This document shows positions 47,848 to 57,895 of a stretch of 64,000 nt of DNA, one piece after another. Made by a program: the position numbers and the translations under genes. Where the stretch lies: NCBI RefSeq assembly GCF_001886265.1, contig NZ_JXLE01000006.1, forward strand, positions 1 through 64,000, written 5' to 3'. Every line of letters starts with the position of its first letter. The stretch's first letter is position 1. The notes beneath the pieces are model-generated. The model was not told where the DNA came from, searched no databases, and saw only the letters and a list, made by a program, of their open reading frames with translations. Source of the stretch: Enterococcus thailandicus. Its GTDB lineage: Bacteria; Bacillota; Bacilli; Lactobacillales; Enterococcaceae.

Positions 47848-48543
47848 TTATTCATTTCCATTCTCTAAAATAGTATAAATTTCAGCTAACGAATCAATTC
47901 GGTAAGTCGGTGTGATCTTCTCGCTTTCTGGTAATTGATTTTTATTGAACCAAATCGTATCAATCCCAGCTTGATTACCTCCTTGGATATCTGAGGTTAG
48001 TGAATCACCAATAATGACAGTTTTTTCTCGATCCAACTCTGGAATTCGATCAAACACATAATCAAAAAATTCTTTCATCGGTTTTTGTGCGCCTACATCT
48101 TCAGAAACAAAAATTTTTTTGAAATAAGGCAATAATTCAGCATCCGTTAAACGTTGATACTGCGTTTGTGAGACGCCATTCGTTACAATATAAAGATCCG
48201 CTTTTGGTGCCAAAGAATGAATCAGCTCTCGACTGCCTGCTACTAAATCATGACCTTGATTCAAATAATGACGATATCTTGCTTCCATTTGAGGACCATC
48301 CACCGTTTGACCAAATTGTTGGAACAACAAGCCAAAACGATTTCCTGTTACTTCTTCTCTCGTCATGTTTCCCTTTTCAAATTCTTGCCATAGATGATGG
48401 TTCAATGCTTTATAACTCGTTTTTACTTCTGGCGTAAGCGTAATGCCTTGTTCAGCGAATAATTCATTGAGCGCACGTTCTTCTGTTTTTTGAAAATCCA
48501 ATAAAGTATCATCTACATCAAATAATAAAGTGGTATATTTCAT
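47848..48543 (-). CDS. HAD hydrolase, YjjG/YfnB-like nucleotidase
   Basis: Haloacid-dehalogenase phosphatase of 231 aa, probably a noncanonical pyrimidine nucleotidase. Motif I LFDVDDTLLDF, motif II YIVTNG, motif III with Lys in QKPMKEFFDYV, motif IV VIIGDSLTSDIQGG. Start at MKYTTLLFD with GGAAGG upstream; the longer frame overlaps rsuA. It lies 17 nt after rsuA, so the two are likely co-transcribed. Confidence 0.88.
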   Translation of the reverse strand: MKYTTLLFDVDDTLLDFQKTEERALNELFAEQGITLTPEVKTSYKALNHHLWQEFEKGNMTREEVTGNRFGLLFQQFGQTVDGPQMEARYRHYLNQGHDLVAGSRELIHSLAPKADLYIVTNGVSQTQYQRLTDAELLPYFKKIFVSEDVGAQKPMKEFFDYVFDRIPELDREKTVIIGDSLTSDIQGGNQAGIDTIWFNKNQLPESEKITPTYRIDSLAEIYTILENGNE

Positions 48544-48560
48544 TTGATTGCCTTCCTCTC

Positions 48561-49277
48561 TCATTTAAAATAATTGCTCAGTTGTCGTAGCTCAGTCAAT
48601 GTCAGCGCACGGTAAGCGCCTGGTGCTAATTGTTCATCTAACGTCAAAGGGCCCATTGAAATTCGGGTCAATGCACTCACCTTTTTCCCTTGCGCCAAAA
48701 ACATTTTCTTCACTTGGTGAAATTTTCCTTCTTGAATCGTCAGGAATGCCTGACTTCCTTTTGAAGTAGCACAACTAATTGTTAATGTCGCTGGTTGACA
48801 CTTTGTTCCATCTGCAAAACGAATTCCTGAAGCAAAAGCACGAATATCTTCTGCACCTAATTTAGCATTTACCGTAACCTGATATGTTTTTTCTACTTTT
48901 TTATCAGGCAAAAGTAATTCATAACCCAGTTGACCATTGGATGTCAGCAGTAATAATCCTGTCGTGTCTCGATCTAGCCTGCCAACAGGATAAAGTGACG
49001 GTTGTTGATCTGCCGATGCAATCAAGTCGATGACTGTTACCTTATTTGGATCTTTCACAGCAGTTACGACACCACTTGGTTTATTCAAAAGATAATACAC
49101 TTCATTTGTTTGCAATCGCTCGCCCGCTACTTCAATTTCGTGCAATAAACTATCGACATTCCGATTTTCTTGAAATTCGACTACGCCGTCTACCTTGACT
49201 TTTTTCGTCGTAAATAAGCGTTTCATTTCTTTTCTCGTTGTTTGTAATTCTTTCTCAATCAATTTATCTAATCGCAT
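48561..49277 (-). CDS. rsuA: 16S rRNA pseudouridine(516) synthase
   Basis: RluB/E/F-RsuA family, 238 aa. N-terminal S4 domain (MRLDKLIEKELQTTRKEMKRLF), catalytic block VGRLDRDTTGLLLLTSNG with the active Asp (about residue 100), and C-terminal EGKFHQVKKMFLAQGKKV. Start set at MRLDKL, behind AAAGGA; the longer frame adds nine residues. Exact target base is from family similarity. Confidence 0.93.
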   Translation of the reverse strand: MRLDKLIEKELQTTRKEMKRLFTTKKVKVDGVVEFQENRNVDSLLHEIEVAGERLQTNEVYYLLNKPSGVVTAVKDPNKVTVIDLIASADQQPSLYPVGRLDRDTTGLLLLTSNGQLGYELLLPDKKVEKTYQVTVNAKLGAEDIRAFASGIRFADGTKCQPATLTISCATSKGSQAFLTIQEGKFHQVKKMFLAQGKKVSALTRISMGPLTLDEQLAPGAYRALTLTELRQLSNYFK

Positions 49278-49369
49278 ACAAGTTCCTTTCTTACTAAAAA
49301 GCATTATAACTTGAAATCAGTCGCTTGCAAATGAACAAACACCTTATCCCTTGACTTAACTTTTGATTC

Positions 49370-49590
49370 GCGCTACGGTTAATAGGTAAAGTGAATCGGA
49401 TTTCTCATACACAGCGTAATGACCTGGTGGAGAAAAGTTGAATCATAACTTTCCTTAGACAGATGTACGCATCTGTCTTTTTGCGTTTTTCAAACGCACA
49501 ACCCAATAATGTGCAAGAGATTAGCCATGCAAATTCACTTAAATAAAACTTGTCTTATGACCTAAGACAATCACATTTTAAGGAGGAATT
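49370..49590 (+). promoter_or_regulatory. Leader of the L25/ctc gene with terminator and inverted repeat
   Basis: The 319-nt gap before L25. A hairpin AGACAGATG/CATCTGTCT (49457-49478) followed by a T-run is a strong intrinsic terminator or attenuator lying 118 nt before the start codon. Nearer the gene, TTGTCTTA/TAAGACAA (49550-49570) forms a perfect 8-bp inverted repeat 6 nt before the AAGGAGG site. A TTGACT at 49354-49359 might be a -35, but no good -10 is at 17 nt. Confidence 0.45.
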
Positions 49591-49596
49591 TAGGTT

Positions 49597-50208
49597 ATGT
49601 CAGTATCATTAGAAGTAAGTAAAAGAGCAGTACGTCCCCGTTCATTAAGAAATCAATTGCGTCACGAAGGAAAGGTGCCTGCAGTGGTTTATGGCTACCA
49701 AATGGAAAGTACCCCTATTTCATTTGATGGACAAATTTTCAGCAAAATGTTGCGTGAAAATGGTGCTAACACAGTTATTACCATGGACGTTGACGGCAAA
49801 AAAGTGAACACTTTAGTTCATAAAGTTCAAACAAATACATTCAACAATCATTTTGAACACGTTGAATTTTTATCTGTCAACATGACAGAAGATACCGAAG
49901 TTGAAACAGAAGTTGTTCTTGTGGGTGAATCTGCTGGTGTTAAATCTGGTGGTGTATTAGCTCAAAACTTGTATACAGTAATTGTTTCAGCTACACCAGA
50001 TAAATTACCAGAACGCATCGAAGTTGATGTAACTGATTTGAATATCGGTGACTCAATTACAGTTGCTGACCTTCCTGCAAACAAAGACTACGCAGTGATT
50101 ACTGATGGAGAAGAACAAATTGCAGCAGTTGTCGAAGCACAAGTGGAAGAAGAAGCTGAACCAGCTGAAGCAAGCGAACCAGAAGTAATTGGTTCAACTG
50201 AAGAATAA
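49597..50208 (+). CDS. rplY: 50S ribosomal protein L25/general stress protein Ctc
   Basis: 5S rRNA-binding protein of the long TL5/Ctc type, 203 aa: N-terminal L25 domain (RPRSLRNQLRHEGKVPAVVYGY), C-terminal beta domain (GVLAQNLYTVIVSATPDKLPERIEVD) and an acidic Glu/Ala tail (about 185-203). In Bacillus Ctc is stress-induced. AAGGAGG ribosome binding site. Stands alone with an unusual leader and no immediate terminator, the transcript probably ending near 50450-50481. Confidence 0.93.
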   Translation: MSVSLEVSKRAVRPRSLRNQLRHEGKVPAVVYGYQMESTPISFDGQIFSKMLRENGANTVITMDVDGKKVNTLVHKVQTNTFNNHFEHVEFLSVNMTEDTEVETEVVLVGESAGVKSGGVLAQNLYTVIVSATPDKLPERIEVDVTDLNIGDSITVADLPANKDYAVITDGEEQIAAVVEAQVEEEAEPAEASEPEVIGSTEE

Positions 50209-50218
50209 AGGTTGTGGC

Positions 50219-50325
50219 TCCAAACGGCCAGCTCCGACAAGCTAGTGAGTAATCACTCAAAATAGCTTTTCATATTTTGAAGTGAATGCAAGCTAGCTCG
50301 AGGAGTTGTTTGGGGAACACCGTGT
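50219..50325 (-). repeat. Intergenic repeat, copy C
   Basis: Reverse-strand copy of the 28370-28486 repeat: both share GGAGTTGTTT, a central block reading TTCACTTCAAAATATGAAAA on the minus strand, the TCTTGTC/GCTTGTC region and CCACAACC end. It starts 10 nt after the L25 stop codon. The rest of the 439-nt gap (50326-50647) holds a terminator and no ORF. Confidence 0.7.
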
Positions 50326-50448
50326 ATGAGGTTATAAAAGAAATGTTCAACTCCAATAAATAAAAATAAATTTCCAGAAATCACTTCTCAAATTTTTGTG
50401 AAATTTAGACTTATTTTGAAGATTACTTTGAACAATACACACATTTCG

Positions 50449-50481
50449 GAGGAGGTCGACGTAACACGTCCGACCTCCTCT
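50449..50481 (+). terminator. Terminator before DUF960-like gene
   Basis: GC-rich stem GGAGGTCGACGT with partner ACGTCCGACCTCC (one bulge), followed by a T-rich run. It ends the L25 transcript. Confidence 0.75.
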
Positions 50482-50647
50482 ACTTTTTTAAAAATCATTA
50501 AAAAAAAGATCCTTTAAGACAAACTGACTACTTATTGTTGCATTTTTAACTAATCTTTATTAGAATAAATCCTCACAAAAGCAAGTTTTTTCAATTTGTC
50601 TTATACTATTTAATAGAAGGATTGAAGAAACAAAGGAGGTTAAACAG

Positions 50648-50971
50648 ATGTTTGAAAGTTTTGACAGCGAACGCAATCGTTATGCCTCTGTCGGTGTAGT
50701 ATCGAGTATGCCCGGTGAATTGATCGACAGTATCTGGTTTATTATTGACTTAGACCTCAAAGGAGTTATTCCGTTAGACAATATCCTTGCCTTTGATATT
50801 GTTAACAATCATGGAAAAGTAACTATGCACTTTTCTCAACCAGGAAGTTCTGTTGAGATGGACATTGATTTACCTTTTGCATATTCTAGTCAGTTTCCTA
50901 CACAAGTTTATGCTTATGATGATGGTACAAGAGAAACGATTCTTTTACCTAGCGAAATCAAACAATACTAG
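50648..50971 (+). CDS. DUF960-like small protein
   Basis: 107 aa, soluble. MFESFDSERNRYASVGVVSSMPGELIDSIWFIID resembles DUF960, a Lactobacillales-type family of unknown role; the rest is beta-rich (GKVTMHFSQPGSSVEMDIDLP). AAAGGAGG ribosome binding site, TATACT box at about 50600. Single gene with its own terminator. Confidence 0.7.
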   Translation: MFESFDSERNRYASVGVVSSMPGELIDSIWFIIDLDLKGVIPLDNILAFDIVNNHGKVTMHFSQPGSSVEMDIDLPFAYSSQFPTQVYAYDDGTRETILLPSEIKQY

Positions 50972-51000
50972 TCTAAAAATAGTTTAGGTTTTAATGAAAA

Positions 51001-51044
51001 AAGAAAGCTGAGAACTTGGAGAAAATTCCAAGCCTTAGCTTTTT
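51001..51044 (+). terminator. Terminator of DUF960-like gene
   Basis: Imperfect stem AAAGCT...CTTGGA with TCCAAG...AGCTTT, T7 following. Confidence 0.7.
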
Positions 51045-51128
51045 TTATTTTCACGAATTTTTTATAGTATTTCCACGATAAAAACTCTATACTACTAACT
51101 AAATATGTTACGAATAGGAGTTGTACAG

Positions 51129-52493
51129 ATGCGTGAATTAACCAAAGGGAATCCAGCGAAACTAATTTTTATTTTTACGATTCCCCTCTTGATTGGGAAT
51201 ATTTTCCAACAATTTTACAATATGGTCGACATGATCATTGTAGGTCAAACTTTAGGAAAGAATGCCTTAGCTGCTGTTGGTTCAACCGGAAGCTTAACTT
51301 TTTTGATTATTGGTTTTGCTCAAGGGTTAACAGCAGGTTTAGCAATTATTACGGCTCAACGTTTTGGTGCCCAAGATTATCGTGGTCTAAAGAAAAGTTT
51401 TGCTACCAGCATCATCATTAGTCTCGTCGTTACAATCATTTTAACCGTTCTCAGTCTCTTATTCATTCGTCCGATGTTACAGCTCATGCAAACTCCTCCA
51501 GAAATCATTGATCAAGCCCAAGCATTTATTTCAATCATCTTAATGGGGCTTTTCGCATCCATGAGCTTCAATTTATTATCAAATGTCATTCGTGCATTGG
51601 GTGACAGTCGTACACCCCTCTTTTTCCTGATTATCGCTGTGATTATCAATGTGATTTTAGATTTAGTTTTTATTATTCACTTCGGCATGGGCGTAGAAGG
51701 TGCTGGGATTGCAACAGTGATTGCTCAAGTTGCGTCGAGCTTGCTTTGCTTGATTTATATCAAAAGAAAGATTCCGTTACTTCAATTACGCAAAAAAGAT
51801 TTTGTTTTTGATAAAAAAGAAATTCGTACTCATTTAAATATTTCGTTACCCATGGCCTTTCAAGCATCAATCATCGCTATTGGGGCAATCATTTTACAAT
51901 CAGCTCTTAATAGTTTAGGGACAGATGTTGTTGCCGCTCAAGCCGCAGCAGGTCGGATTGATCAATTCGCTACGCAACCAATGATGTCTTTTGGAATCAC
52001 AATGGCGACATTTACTGCCCAAAACTATGGTGCCAAAGAATATGGCCGCATATTAAAAGGGGTGAAGCAGTGTCTCCTGATGAGTGGTGGCTTTAGTATC
52101 ATTGCAGGAGCAGTCGTTATTATCTTTGGTCACTCTTTTGTCCACCTATTCGTCGATGCCAGCGAGACGCGTGTGTTTGAGTTAGCACAAATTTATTTTA
52201 ATATTAATGGTTCGCTTTACTGGATACTAGCCATTTTATTTATTTTACGCTACACGTTGCAAGGACTTGGTCAAAGTAAGATTCCAACAATTGCTGGGAT
52301 TATGGAGCTTATTATGCGTTCATTCGCAGCCATTTTTCTAACAGCTTTGTGGGGCTATCCTGGTGCTGCTGCAGCTTCACCTTTAGCATGGATTGGTTCT
52401 GTTGCCGTATTACTTTATTCTTATTTCAAAGCAATCAAAAAGCTACGAAAATTGGATGAGCAACAACAATTAGAGCGTACTTTAGAAGCATAG
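51129..52493 (+). CDS. MATE-family multidrug exporter
   Basis: Na+- or H+-coupled efflux protein of 454 aa with 12 predicted helices in two halves. Typical blocks: PLLIGNIFQQFYNMVDMIIVG, NVIRALGDSRTPLFF in the first half and ALQGLGQSKIPTIAGI-like LQGLGQSKIP in the second. Start at MRELTKGNP, 8 nt after AGGAG; the upstream ATG at 51105 overlaps that site. Substrate unknown. Monocistronic. Confidence 0.92.
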   Translation: MRELTKGNPAKLIFIFTIPLLIGNIFQQFYNMVDMIIVGQTLGKNALAAVGSTGSLTFLIIGFAQGLTAGLAIITAQRFGAQDYRGLKKSFATSIIISLVVTIILTVLSLLFIRPMLQLMQTPPEIIDQAQAFISIILMGLFASMSFNLLSNVIRALGDSRTPLFFLIIAVIINVILDLVFIIHFGMGVEGAGIATVIAQVASSLLCLIYIKRKIPLLQLRKKDFVFDKKEIRTHLNISLPMAFQASIIAIGAIILQSALNSLGTDVVAAQAAAGRIDQFATQPMMSFGITMATFTAQNYGAKEYGRILKGVKQCLLMSGGFSIIAGAVVIIFGHSFVHLFVDASETRVFELAQIYFNINGSLYWILAILFILRYTLQGLGQSKIPTIAGIMELIMRSFAAIFLTALWGYPGAAAASPLAWIGSVAVLLYSYFKAIKKLRKLDEQQQLERTLEA

Positions 52494-52498
52494 AAACA

Positions 52499-52534
52499 AA
52501 AAAGGTTGGGACAAAATTTTGTCCCAACCTTTTT
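52499..52534. terminator. Terminator shared by MATE gene and kup
   Basis: Stem AAAAAGGTTGGGACAAAA and complement, with T-runs in both directions; it overlaps the kup stop. Confidence 0.8.
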
Positions 52535-54533
52535 ACTCGTTTTCTTTTCGTTCTTTCAACCAAGTCTTACGTGTATGTCCAATAAATAATGGGACTGTTT
52601 CATGTTTGACTTCACTATATTCTAAACCAAACCATGTTTCTGGTGACGTCGTGTATTTTTTGATAGCTAATTTTGCTTGCATAATTTGTCGATCCCACTT
52701 GCTTAATGATGTGACATTCGACAAAACTTCATCAATCAAAATAAATTGGAAATCGCCCACTTCTCTGCCTGGTGTGAGTGAATAACGTTGTGGTTGTTTC
52801 GGTAATCGGCCTTCCTTCATCAAATCGTGAATGATTTGACGAATATAAACATTGATTTCCTGCTCTACACGAAAACCAAGGAACAGTTTTACTTGAACAA
52901 TGAAATCAGTATCCATCATTTCGATTTGATACTCTTTAGTATAAGGCTCATCCGTAACTTCTACATGCACAAACCAATAGACACCCGCACGCTTTGGTCG
53001 CTTATCTAAAATCGAATAAACAAATTGTTTCCCAATCTGATCGTCTTCCATGTTAGGTACCAAAAAGACGACGTTTGTTTGATAAACAGGTAACGACGTA
53101 TCTTTTCTCAATTGTGCTAACTGAGGAATATATTCGCGAAGTGGAACATCTTCAGCCACTGACTCTCGAATAATATTTCCTCTTTCCCAAATAAACATGA
53201 CAGTCAAAATAAGTAACGCAATCAAAACTGCCACAAAACCACCATGGAAGAATTTCACAATACTTGATAAAAAGAAAACTATCTCAATCGCTCCAAAGAA
53301 AAATGTTACAAGATGTGCTAACCAATGACTATGTCCACTTTGAATCAAATAAAAATAAAGTAGTGCTGTCGTCATCAACATCGTAACCGTAATTGATAAC
53401 CCATATGCTGCTTCCATACGATGTGATGTTCTAAAAGTAATCACGATAATCGAACAAGCCAGCCATAGCATAAAGTTCACTGCTGGAATGTACATTTGAC
53501 CAATACTGCTTCCGGGGTACATAATTTTCAATCTTGGTAATAGTTTCAATTTGATTGCTTCAGAGACTAACGTAAACGAACCTGAAATCAATGCTTGTGA
53601 AGCGATCACCGCAGCAATTGTAGCAAATACAACGCCAAAACCAGTTAAACTATTTGGCATCATTTGGAAAAATGGATTCAGATTTTCAATTTTTTGAATT
53701 TCTGGATTTTGATACACGTTGATTAACCAAGCTGCTTGTCCAAAATAATTCAACATCAGGCAAAGCTTGACATATGGCCAGCTCAAACGAATATTTAGTT
53801 TACCAACATGACCTAAATCTGAATACAATGCTTCTGCCCCAGTTGTTGCCAAGAAAACATTTCCTAAAATAAATAAACCTAGCCGATTATCTGGACTAAG
53901 TAATAACTGAATTGCGTAATAAGGATTGATTGCACGCACAACTGTCCAGTCTTGACTAAAGTTCATGACACCCATCACGCCCAAAAAAGTAAACCATAAG
54001 AACATGATTGGGCCAAATGCTTTCCCAACTAATTCAGAACCAAAGCGCTGAACCATAAATAAAGTCAAGATGATCACTAAAGTAATGATTACGATAATTG
54101 TTTGATCATTTCCAAACCGTTCAAAAAACAGCGGTATACCTCTTAATCCTTCAATTGCGGTTGTAACTGTTACTGCTGGCGTTAAGACACCGTCAGCAAG
54201 TAATGCCGCTCCACCTATCATTGCTGGAATAATTAAATACTTGCCACCTTTTCTCACTAAAGTATACAAAGAAAAGATACCACCTTCTCCATGGTTATCC
54301 GCATTTAGTGCAATCACAACGTATTTAATCGTTGTTAATAAAGTCAATGTCCAAAAAATTAGTGAAACTGCGCCAATGACAAAGTCAGGATTTATTCCTT
54401 GCAGTCCCCCGTTATCACCTACAATTGCCTTCATTACATACAATGGACTAGTTCCGATATCACCGTAAACCACACCCATTGCTACCAAAAGACCTGCAGC
54501 TGACAATTTTTTGACATTCTTTTTTGTTGTCAA
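52533..54533 (-). CDS. kup: Kup-type potassium uptake protein
   Basis: Proton/K+ symporter of 666 aa: about 12 helices, first-helix motif [17 protein letters not shown], then [19 protein letters not shown], and a cytoplasmic C-terminal domain from about residue 470. Kup/KimA proteins of lactic acid bacteria are c-di-AMP-inhibited. TTG start with GAGGGAG 5 nt upstream. A promoter and a terminator-bearing leader precede it. Confidence 0.95.
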   Translation of the reverse strand: MTTKKNVKKLSAAGLLVAMGVVYGDIGTSPLYVMKAIVGDNGGLQGINPDFVIGAVSLIFWTLTLLTTIKYVVIALNADNHGEGGIFSLYTLVRKGGKYLIIPAMIGGAALLADGVLTPAVTVTTAIEGLRGIPLFFERFGNDQTIIVIITLVIILTLFMVQRFGSELVGKAFGPIMFLWFTFLGVMGVMNFSQDWTVVRAINPYYAIQLLLSPDNRLGLFILGNVFLATTGAEALYSDLGHVGKLNIRLSWPYVKLCLMLNYFGQAAWLINVYQNPEIQKIENLNPFFQMMPNSLTGFGVVFATIAAVIASQALISGSFTLVSEAIKLKLLPRLKIMYPGSSIGQMYIPAVNFMLWLACSIIVITFRTSHRMEAAYGLSITVTMLMTTALLYFYLIQSGHSHWLAHLVTFFFGAIEIVFFLSSIVKFFHGGFVAVLIALLILTVMFIWERGNIIRESVAEDVPLREYIPQLAQLRKDTSLPVYQTNVVFLVPNMEDDQIGKQFVYSILDKRPKRAGVYWFVHVEVTDEPYTKEYQIEMMDTDFIVQVKLFLGFRVEQEINVYIRQIIHDLMKEGRLPKQPQRYSLTPGREVGDFQFILIDEVLSNVTSLSKWDRQIMQAKLAIKKYTTSPETWFGLEYSEVKHETVPLFIGHTRKTWLKERKENE

Positions 54534-54581
54534 CTTTTCTCCCTCATTTCTGTCCCCAAATTAGCATTTAGAAAACAAAAT

Positions 54582-54744
54582 AAAAAAAAGATTCAAGCAA
54601 CAGCCAAAACAACTATCACTTGAATCTGATAAAAAGCATCAAACCAGCGATATCTTTGCTACGCTAGTAACCTAAAATCATTATTTTTTATCGTTTATTT
54701 CCTAAACTTCTTCTCATTATCTTAGGAAACATCCTGCGTGTCAA
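54582..54744 (-). promoter_or_regulatory. kup promoter and terminator-containing leader
   Basis: Minus-strand TTGACA (54744-54739), 17 nt, GATAAT (54721-54716): strong sigma-A promoter. The roughly 175-nt leader folds a hairpin ACTAGCG/CGCTGGT and then an intrinsic terminator, GATTCAAG (54626-54619) pairing with CTTGAATC (54597-54590), T8 after it, ending 48 nt before the kup start. The terminator's left arm lies between TATCA and TGATA, which could pair instead as an antiterminator. The ligand is unknown; it does not resemble the ydaO c-di-AMP riboswitch. Confidence 0.55.
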
Positions 54745-54762
54745 CCACTTTTAGTAAGTGAT

Positions 54763-55017
54763 TCAACTGCGAAATAACCGCTCAATAATGAAGTAATAAA
54801 TGACTAAGCACAAAATTGCGCCAAGCAAAGCTGGAATTAAATAAACGTCTATAATTACTGGACCAAATTCACCTAAAATCAATTCACCCAACCAGCTACC
54901 CAGAGCACCAACGACAATATTTCCTGTACAGCCACCGGGAACATCTTTTCCCAAAATCGCTCCGGCAATCATTCCTAATACGCTACCAACAACAAGCGCG
55001 CCCAAAAAGCTTAACAT
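54763..55017 (-). CDS. GlsB/YeaQ/YmgE-family membrane stress protein
   Basis: 84 aa, three membrane helices with glycine zipper-like spacing: LGALVVGSVLGMIAGAILG, GNIVVGALGSWLGELILG, LLGAILCLVIYYFI. Members are stress-induced in enterococci (GlsB), function unknown. AGGAGG upstream. Located between pnp and the kup promoter. Confidence 0.9.
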   Translation of the reverse strand: MLSFLGALVVGSVLGMIAGAILGKDVPGGCTGNIVVGALGSWLGELILGEFGPVIIDVYLIPALLGAILCLVIYYFIIERLFRS

Positions 55018-55192
55018 GTCGCGTCCTCCTTCAGTCTTTATATACTTGATTTTACGCTTATTTAGTTAGTCTTACCAATGGATAAGCTTTTTTCAGTAAA
55101 AATTCTACCGGCGATTTCTGTTTTCTCACATAAAAAAGCTGAAAGCAGAAACATTTATAATGTCTCGCTTTCAGCTTTTAATGAATCAGTTT

Positions 55193-57316
55193 TTATTTCG
55201 TTTCTTTTGAAGCTTCATCGTCGTTCAACAAAACTTTTCTAGATAAGTTTACACGACCTTGTTTGTCGATTTCTGTTACTTTCACAAGAACTTCGTCACC
55301 AAGTTTAACGACATCTTCAACGTTGTTGACACGTTCGTTTGCTAATTGAGAAATATGAACCAAGCCATCTTTTCCTTTAATCAAGTTAACGAATGCGCCA
55401 AATTTTTCAATTCGGACAACTTTACCTAAGTAAACTTCGCCAACTTTTACTTCTTTTGTAAGATCTTCGATGATCTTAATGGCTTTTTTGATCATTTCTG
55501 AATCAGCGGAAGCAATACTTACTTTACCATCTTGATCAATATCAATTTTAACACCTGTTTCTTCGATGATTCCGTTAATCGTGTCGCCACCTTTACCAAT
55601 CACATCTTTGATCTTAGAAGGTTCAATTTGAATCATTTCGATTTTCGGTGCGTATTGGCTTAACTCTTCACGTGGTGCAGCAATCGTTGAAGTCAATTCT
55701 TCTAAGATTTCCATACGCGCTTGTTTTGCTTGAGCCAATGCTTCTTTTAGAATTTGTTCAGTGATCCCTTGAATTTTGATATCCATTTGTAAGGCAGTGA
55801 TTCCGTCTTTTGTTCCAGCAACTTTAAAGTCCATGTCGCCAAGGTGATCTTCTAGCCCTTGGATATCAGTTAAGATTGTGTAGTTTTCGCCATCAGAAAC
55901 AAGTCCCATTGCAATACCAGCAACAGGCGCTTTAATTGGAACACCTGCATCCATCAATGCTAATGTACCTGCACAGATACTTGCTTGAGAAGAAGAACCA
56001 TTTGATTCTAAAACTTCTGCTACTAAACGAATTGTATAAGGGAAGTCTTCCTCAGCAGGAATAACTTGTGCCAATGCACGTTCACCTAAAGCCCCATGTC
56101 CAATTTCGCGACGACCTGGTGAGCCTGCGCGACCAGTTGAACCAACAGAAAATTGTGGGAAATTATAATGATGAATGAATCGTTTGCTCACTTCAACCCC
56201 TAAGCCATCAATGATTTGATGTTCTCCTAACGGCGCAAGTGTACAAGCAGATAATGCTTGCGTTTGTCCACGAGTAAATAAACCTGAACCATGGACACGT
56301 GGTAATAAGCCAACTTCTGAAGCAAGTGGACGAATTTCATCTAATTTACGACCATCTGGACGAATTTTGTCAATCGTGATTAATTCACGAACAACATCTT
56401 TTTCTAGATCTTCTGTAATTTGTTTCACTTCTTTAGCTAGATGTGCTTCATCTTCGTGATCGGCAAATTTTTCAGCGTATGCTTCACGAATATCAATTTT
56501 TACTTGTTCGATATTGTCTTCTCGTGCAAGTTTTTCTTCCGTCATAACGGCAGTTTTCATTGTTTCGTATGAAGCAGCAAAAATTTCGTTTTTAAGATCT
56601 GCATCTACTTGCAATAAAGTAACTTCCATTTTTTCTTTGCCGACAGCTTGAACGATTTCTTCTTGGAAAGCAACTAATTCTTTGATTGCATCAAATCCAA
56701 AAAGCAATGCACCTAGCATATCTTCTTCAGAAACTTCTTTAGCGCCACTTTCAACCATGTTAATCGCTTGTTTTGTTCCTGCAACAGATAGCTCGATATC
56801 CGTTTGTTCTGCTTGTTCAACAGTTGGGTTCAAGACATACTCGCCATTTACACGACCAACTTCAACACCTGCGATTGGGCCATCAAAAGGAATATCAGAA
56901 ATTGATAATGCTAAAGATGAACCTAGCATAGCAGCCATGGCTGGTGAACAATCTGTTTCAACACTCATTACGATGTTTGTCACTTGAACTTCATTACGGA
57001 AGCCTTCCGCAAACATTGGACGGATTGGGCGATCAATCAAGCGTGCAGTCAATGTTGCTTCTGTGCTTGGACGACCTTCACGTTTGATGAAACCACCAGG
57101 GATTTTACCAGCCGCATACATTTTTTCTTCATAGTTGATTGTTAATGGGAAGAAATCTGTATCTTTTGCTTCTTTAGAAGAAACTGCTGCACTTAATACT
57201 ACAGTGTCACCATAACGAACTAAAACAGCTCCATTCGCTTGTTTTGCTAATTGACCGACTTCTACTTCTAAGGGACGGCCTCCCCATGTCATTTTAAATA
57301 CTTGTTTTTCTGACAT
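55193..57316 (-). CDS. pnp: Polynucleotide phosphorylase
   Basis: 3'-5' exoribonuclease/RNA polymerase of the degradosome. 707 aa: two RNase PH cores (first with [20 protein letters not shown]; second with [26 protein letters not shown]), KH domain ([17 protein letters not shown], about 555-570) and S1 domain ([20 protein letters not shown]). Start at MSEKQVFK behind GGAGAAG; the longer frame's 29 residues cover a leader hairpin. Downstream of rpsO, as in most bacteria. Confidence 0.97.
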   Translation of the reverse strand: MSEKQVFKMTWGGRPLEVEVGQLAKQANGAVLVRYGDTVVLSAAVSSKEAKDTDFFPLTINYEEKMYAAGKIPGGFIKREGRPSTEATLTARLIDRPIRPMFAEGFRNEVQVTNIVMSVETDCSPAMAAMLGSSLALSISDIPFDGPIAGVEVGRVNGEYVLNPTVEQAEQTDIELSVAGTKQAINMVESGAKEVSEEDMLGALLFGFDAIKELVAFQEEIVQAVGKEKMEVTLLQVDADLKNEIFAASYETMKTAVMTEEKLAREDNIEQVKIDIREAYAEKFADHEDEAHLAKEVKQITEDLEKDVVRELITIDKIRPDGRKLDEIRPLASEVGLLPRVHGSGLFTRGQTQALSACTLAPLGEHQIIDGLGVEVSKRFIHHYNFPQFSVGSTGRAGSPGRREIGHGALGERALAQVIPAEEDFPYTIRLVAEVLESNGSSSQASICAGTLALMDAGVPIKAPVAGIAMGLVSDGENYTILTDIQGLEDHLGDMDFKVAGTKDGITALQMDIKIQGITEQILKEALAQAKQARMEILEELTSTIAAPREELSQYAPKIEMIQIEPSKIKDVIGKGGDTINGIIEETGVKIDIDQDGKVSIASADSEMIKKAIKIIEDLTKEVKVGEVYLGKVVRIEKFGAFVNLIKGKDGLVHISQLANERVNNVEDVVKLGDEVLVKVTEIDKQGRVNLSRKVLLNDDEASKETK

Positions 57317-57350
57317 AACTTCTCCTTTTCCATTTCGTGAAAGCAAGACG

Positions 57351-57414
57351 CTACTAAACAAATGAAAACCGCCAATCCTTTTTGGCGAGTTAGCAACTTT
57401 CATTTGGTTAGTAG
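57351..57414 (-). promoter_or_regulatory. Long hairpin in pnp leader
   Basis: Two nested stems: outer 17-nt arms at 57351-57367 and 57398-57414 (CTACTAA...CAAATGAAA and partner, one mismatch), inner CGCCA/TGGCG (57370-57387). It lies 35 nt before the pnp start. In E. coli a leader stem cut by RNase III allows PNPase to repress its own mRNA; this hairpin could serve the same purpose. Confidence 0.6.
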
Positions 57415-57462
57415 GAGTCCATCATGCTTAATCACAGATTCTTTTGGTTTCACAGTAAAAAA

Positions 57463-57486
57463 AGTGAGATTCATGTGAACCTCACT
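57463..57486 (-). terminator. Terminator of rpsO
   Basis: Eleven-base stem AGTGAGATTCA/TGAACCTCACT (one mismatch) with T7 on the minus strand, 15 nt after the rpsO stop; partial read-through could feed pnp. Confidence 0.75.
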
Positions 57487-57500
57487 CTCTTTAAATTAAA

Positions 57501-57770
57501 TTAACGACGTAGACCTAGACGTTGGATTAATTCGCGGTAACGTTGAACGTCAGTTTTACGTAAGTAAGCTAACAAGTTACGACGGTGACCAACTTTTTTC
57601 ATCAAGCCACGGTATGAATGGTGATCTTTTTTGTGAACACGTGCATGTTCATTCAAGTGATTGATTTCTTCAGTTAATACAGCGATTTGTACTTCTGGAG
57701 AACCAGTATCTCCTTCATGGCGTGCATAGTCTTTAATGATTTCGTTTTTACGTTCTTTTGAAATTGCCAT
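57501..57770 (-). CDS. rpsO: 30S ribosomal protein S15
   Basis: S15, 89 aa from [30 protein letters not shown], binding the 16S rRNA central domain; [13 protein letters not shown]-like [18 protein letters not shown] is the RNA contact. Start set by GAGGTGG 5 nt upstream; the 30 extra residues of the open frame belong to the leader. Leader of about 90 nt has CCTGT/ACAGG stem around 57800-57842 that may serve S15 autoregulation. Confidence 0.98.
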   Translation of the reverse strand: MAISKERKNEIIKDYARHEGDTGSPEVQIAVLTEEINHLNEHARVHKKDHHSYRGLMKKVGHRRNLLAYLRKTDVQRYRELIQRLGLRR

Positions 57771-57866
57771 TGTTTCCACCTCTTTCGAATATTTCCCTGT
57801 GACTGAGTAAAACGTTGGTGATTCGCTTAACCAAGTGACAGGACGCGTGCTTAAACACACAGCTAT

Positions 57867-57895
57867 ACTTTACCTGAAATGATGCTATAAATCAA
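57867..57895 (-). promoter_or_regulatory. Promoter of rpsO
   Basis: Minus-strand TTGATT (57895-57890), 17 nt, TAAAGT (57872-57867); start near 57860. Confidence 0.5.
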
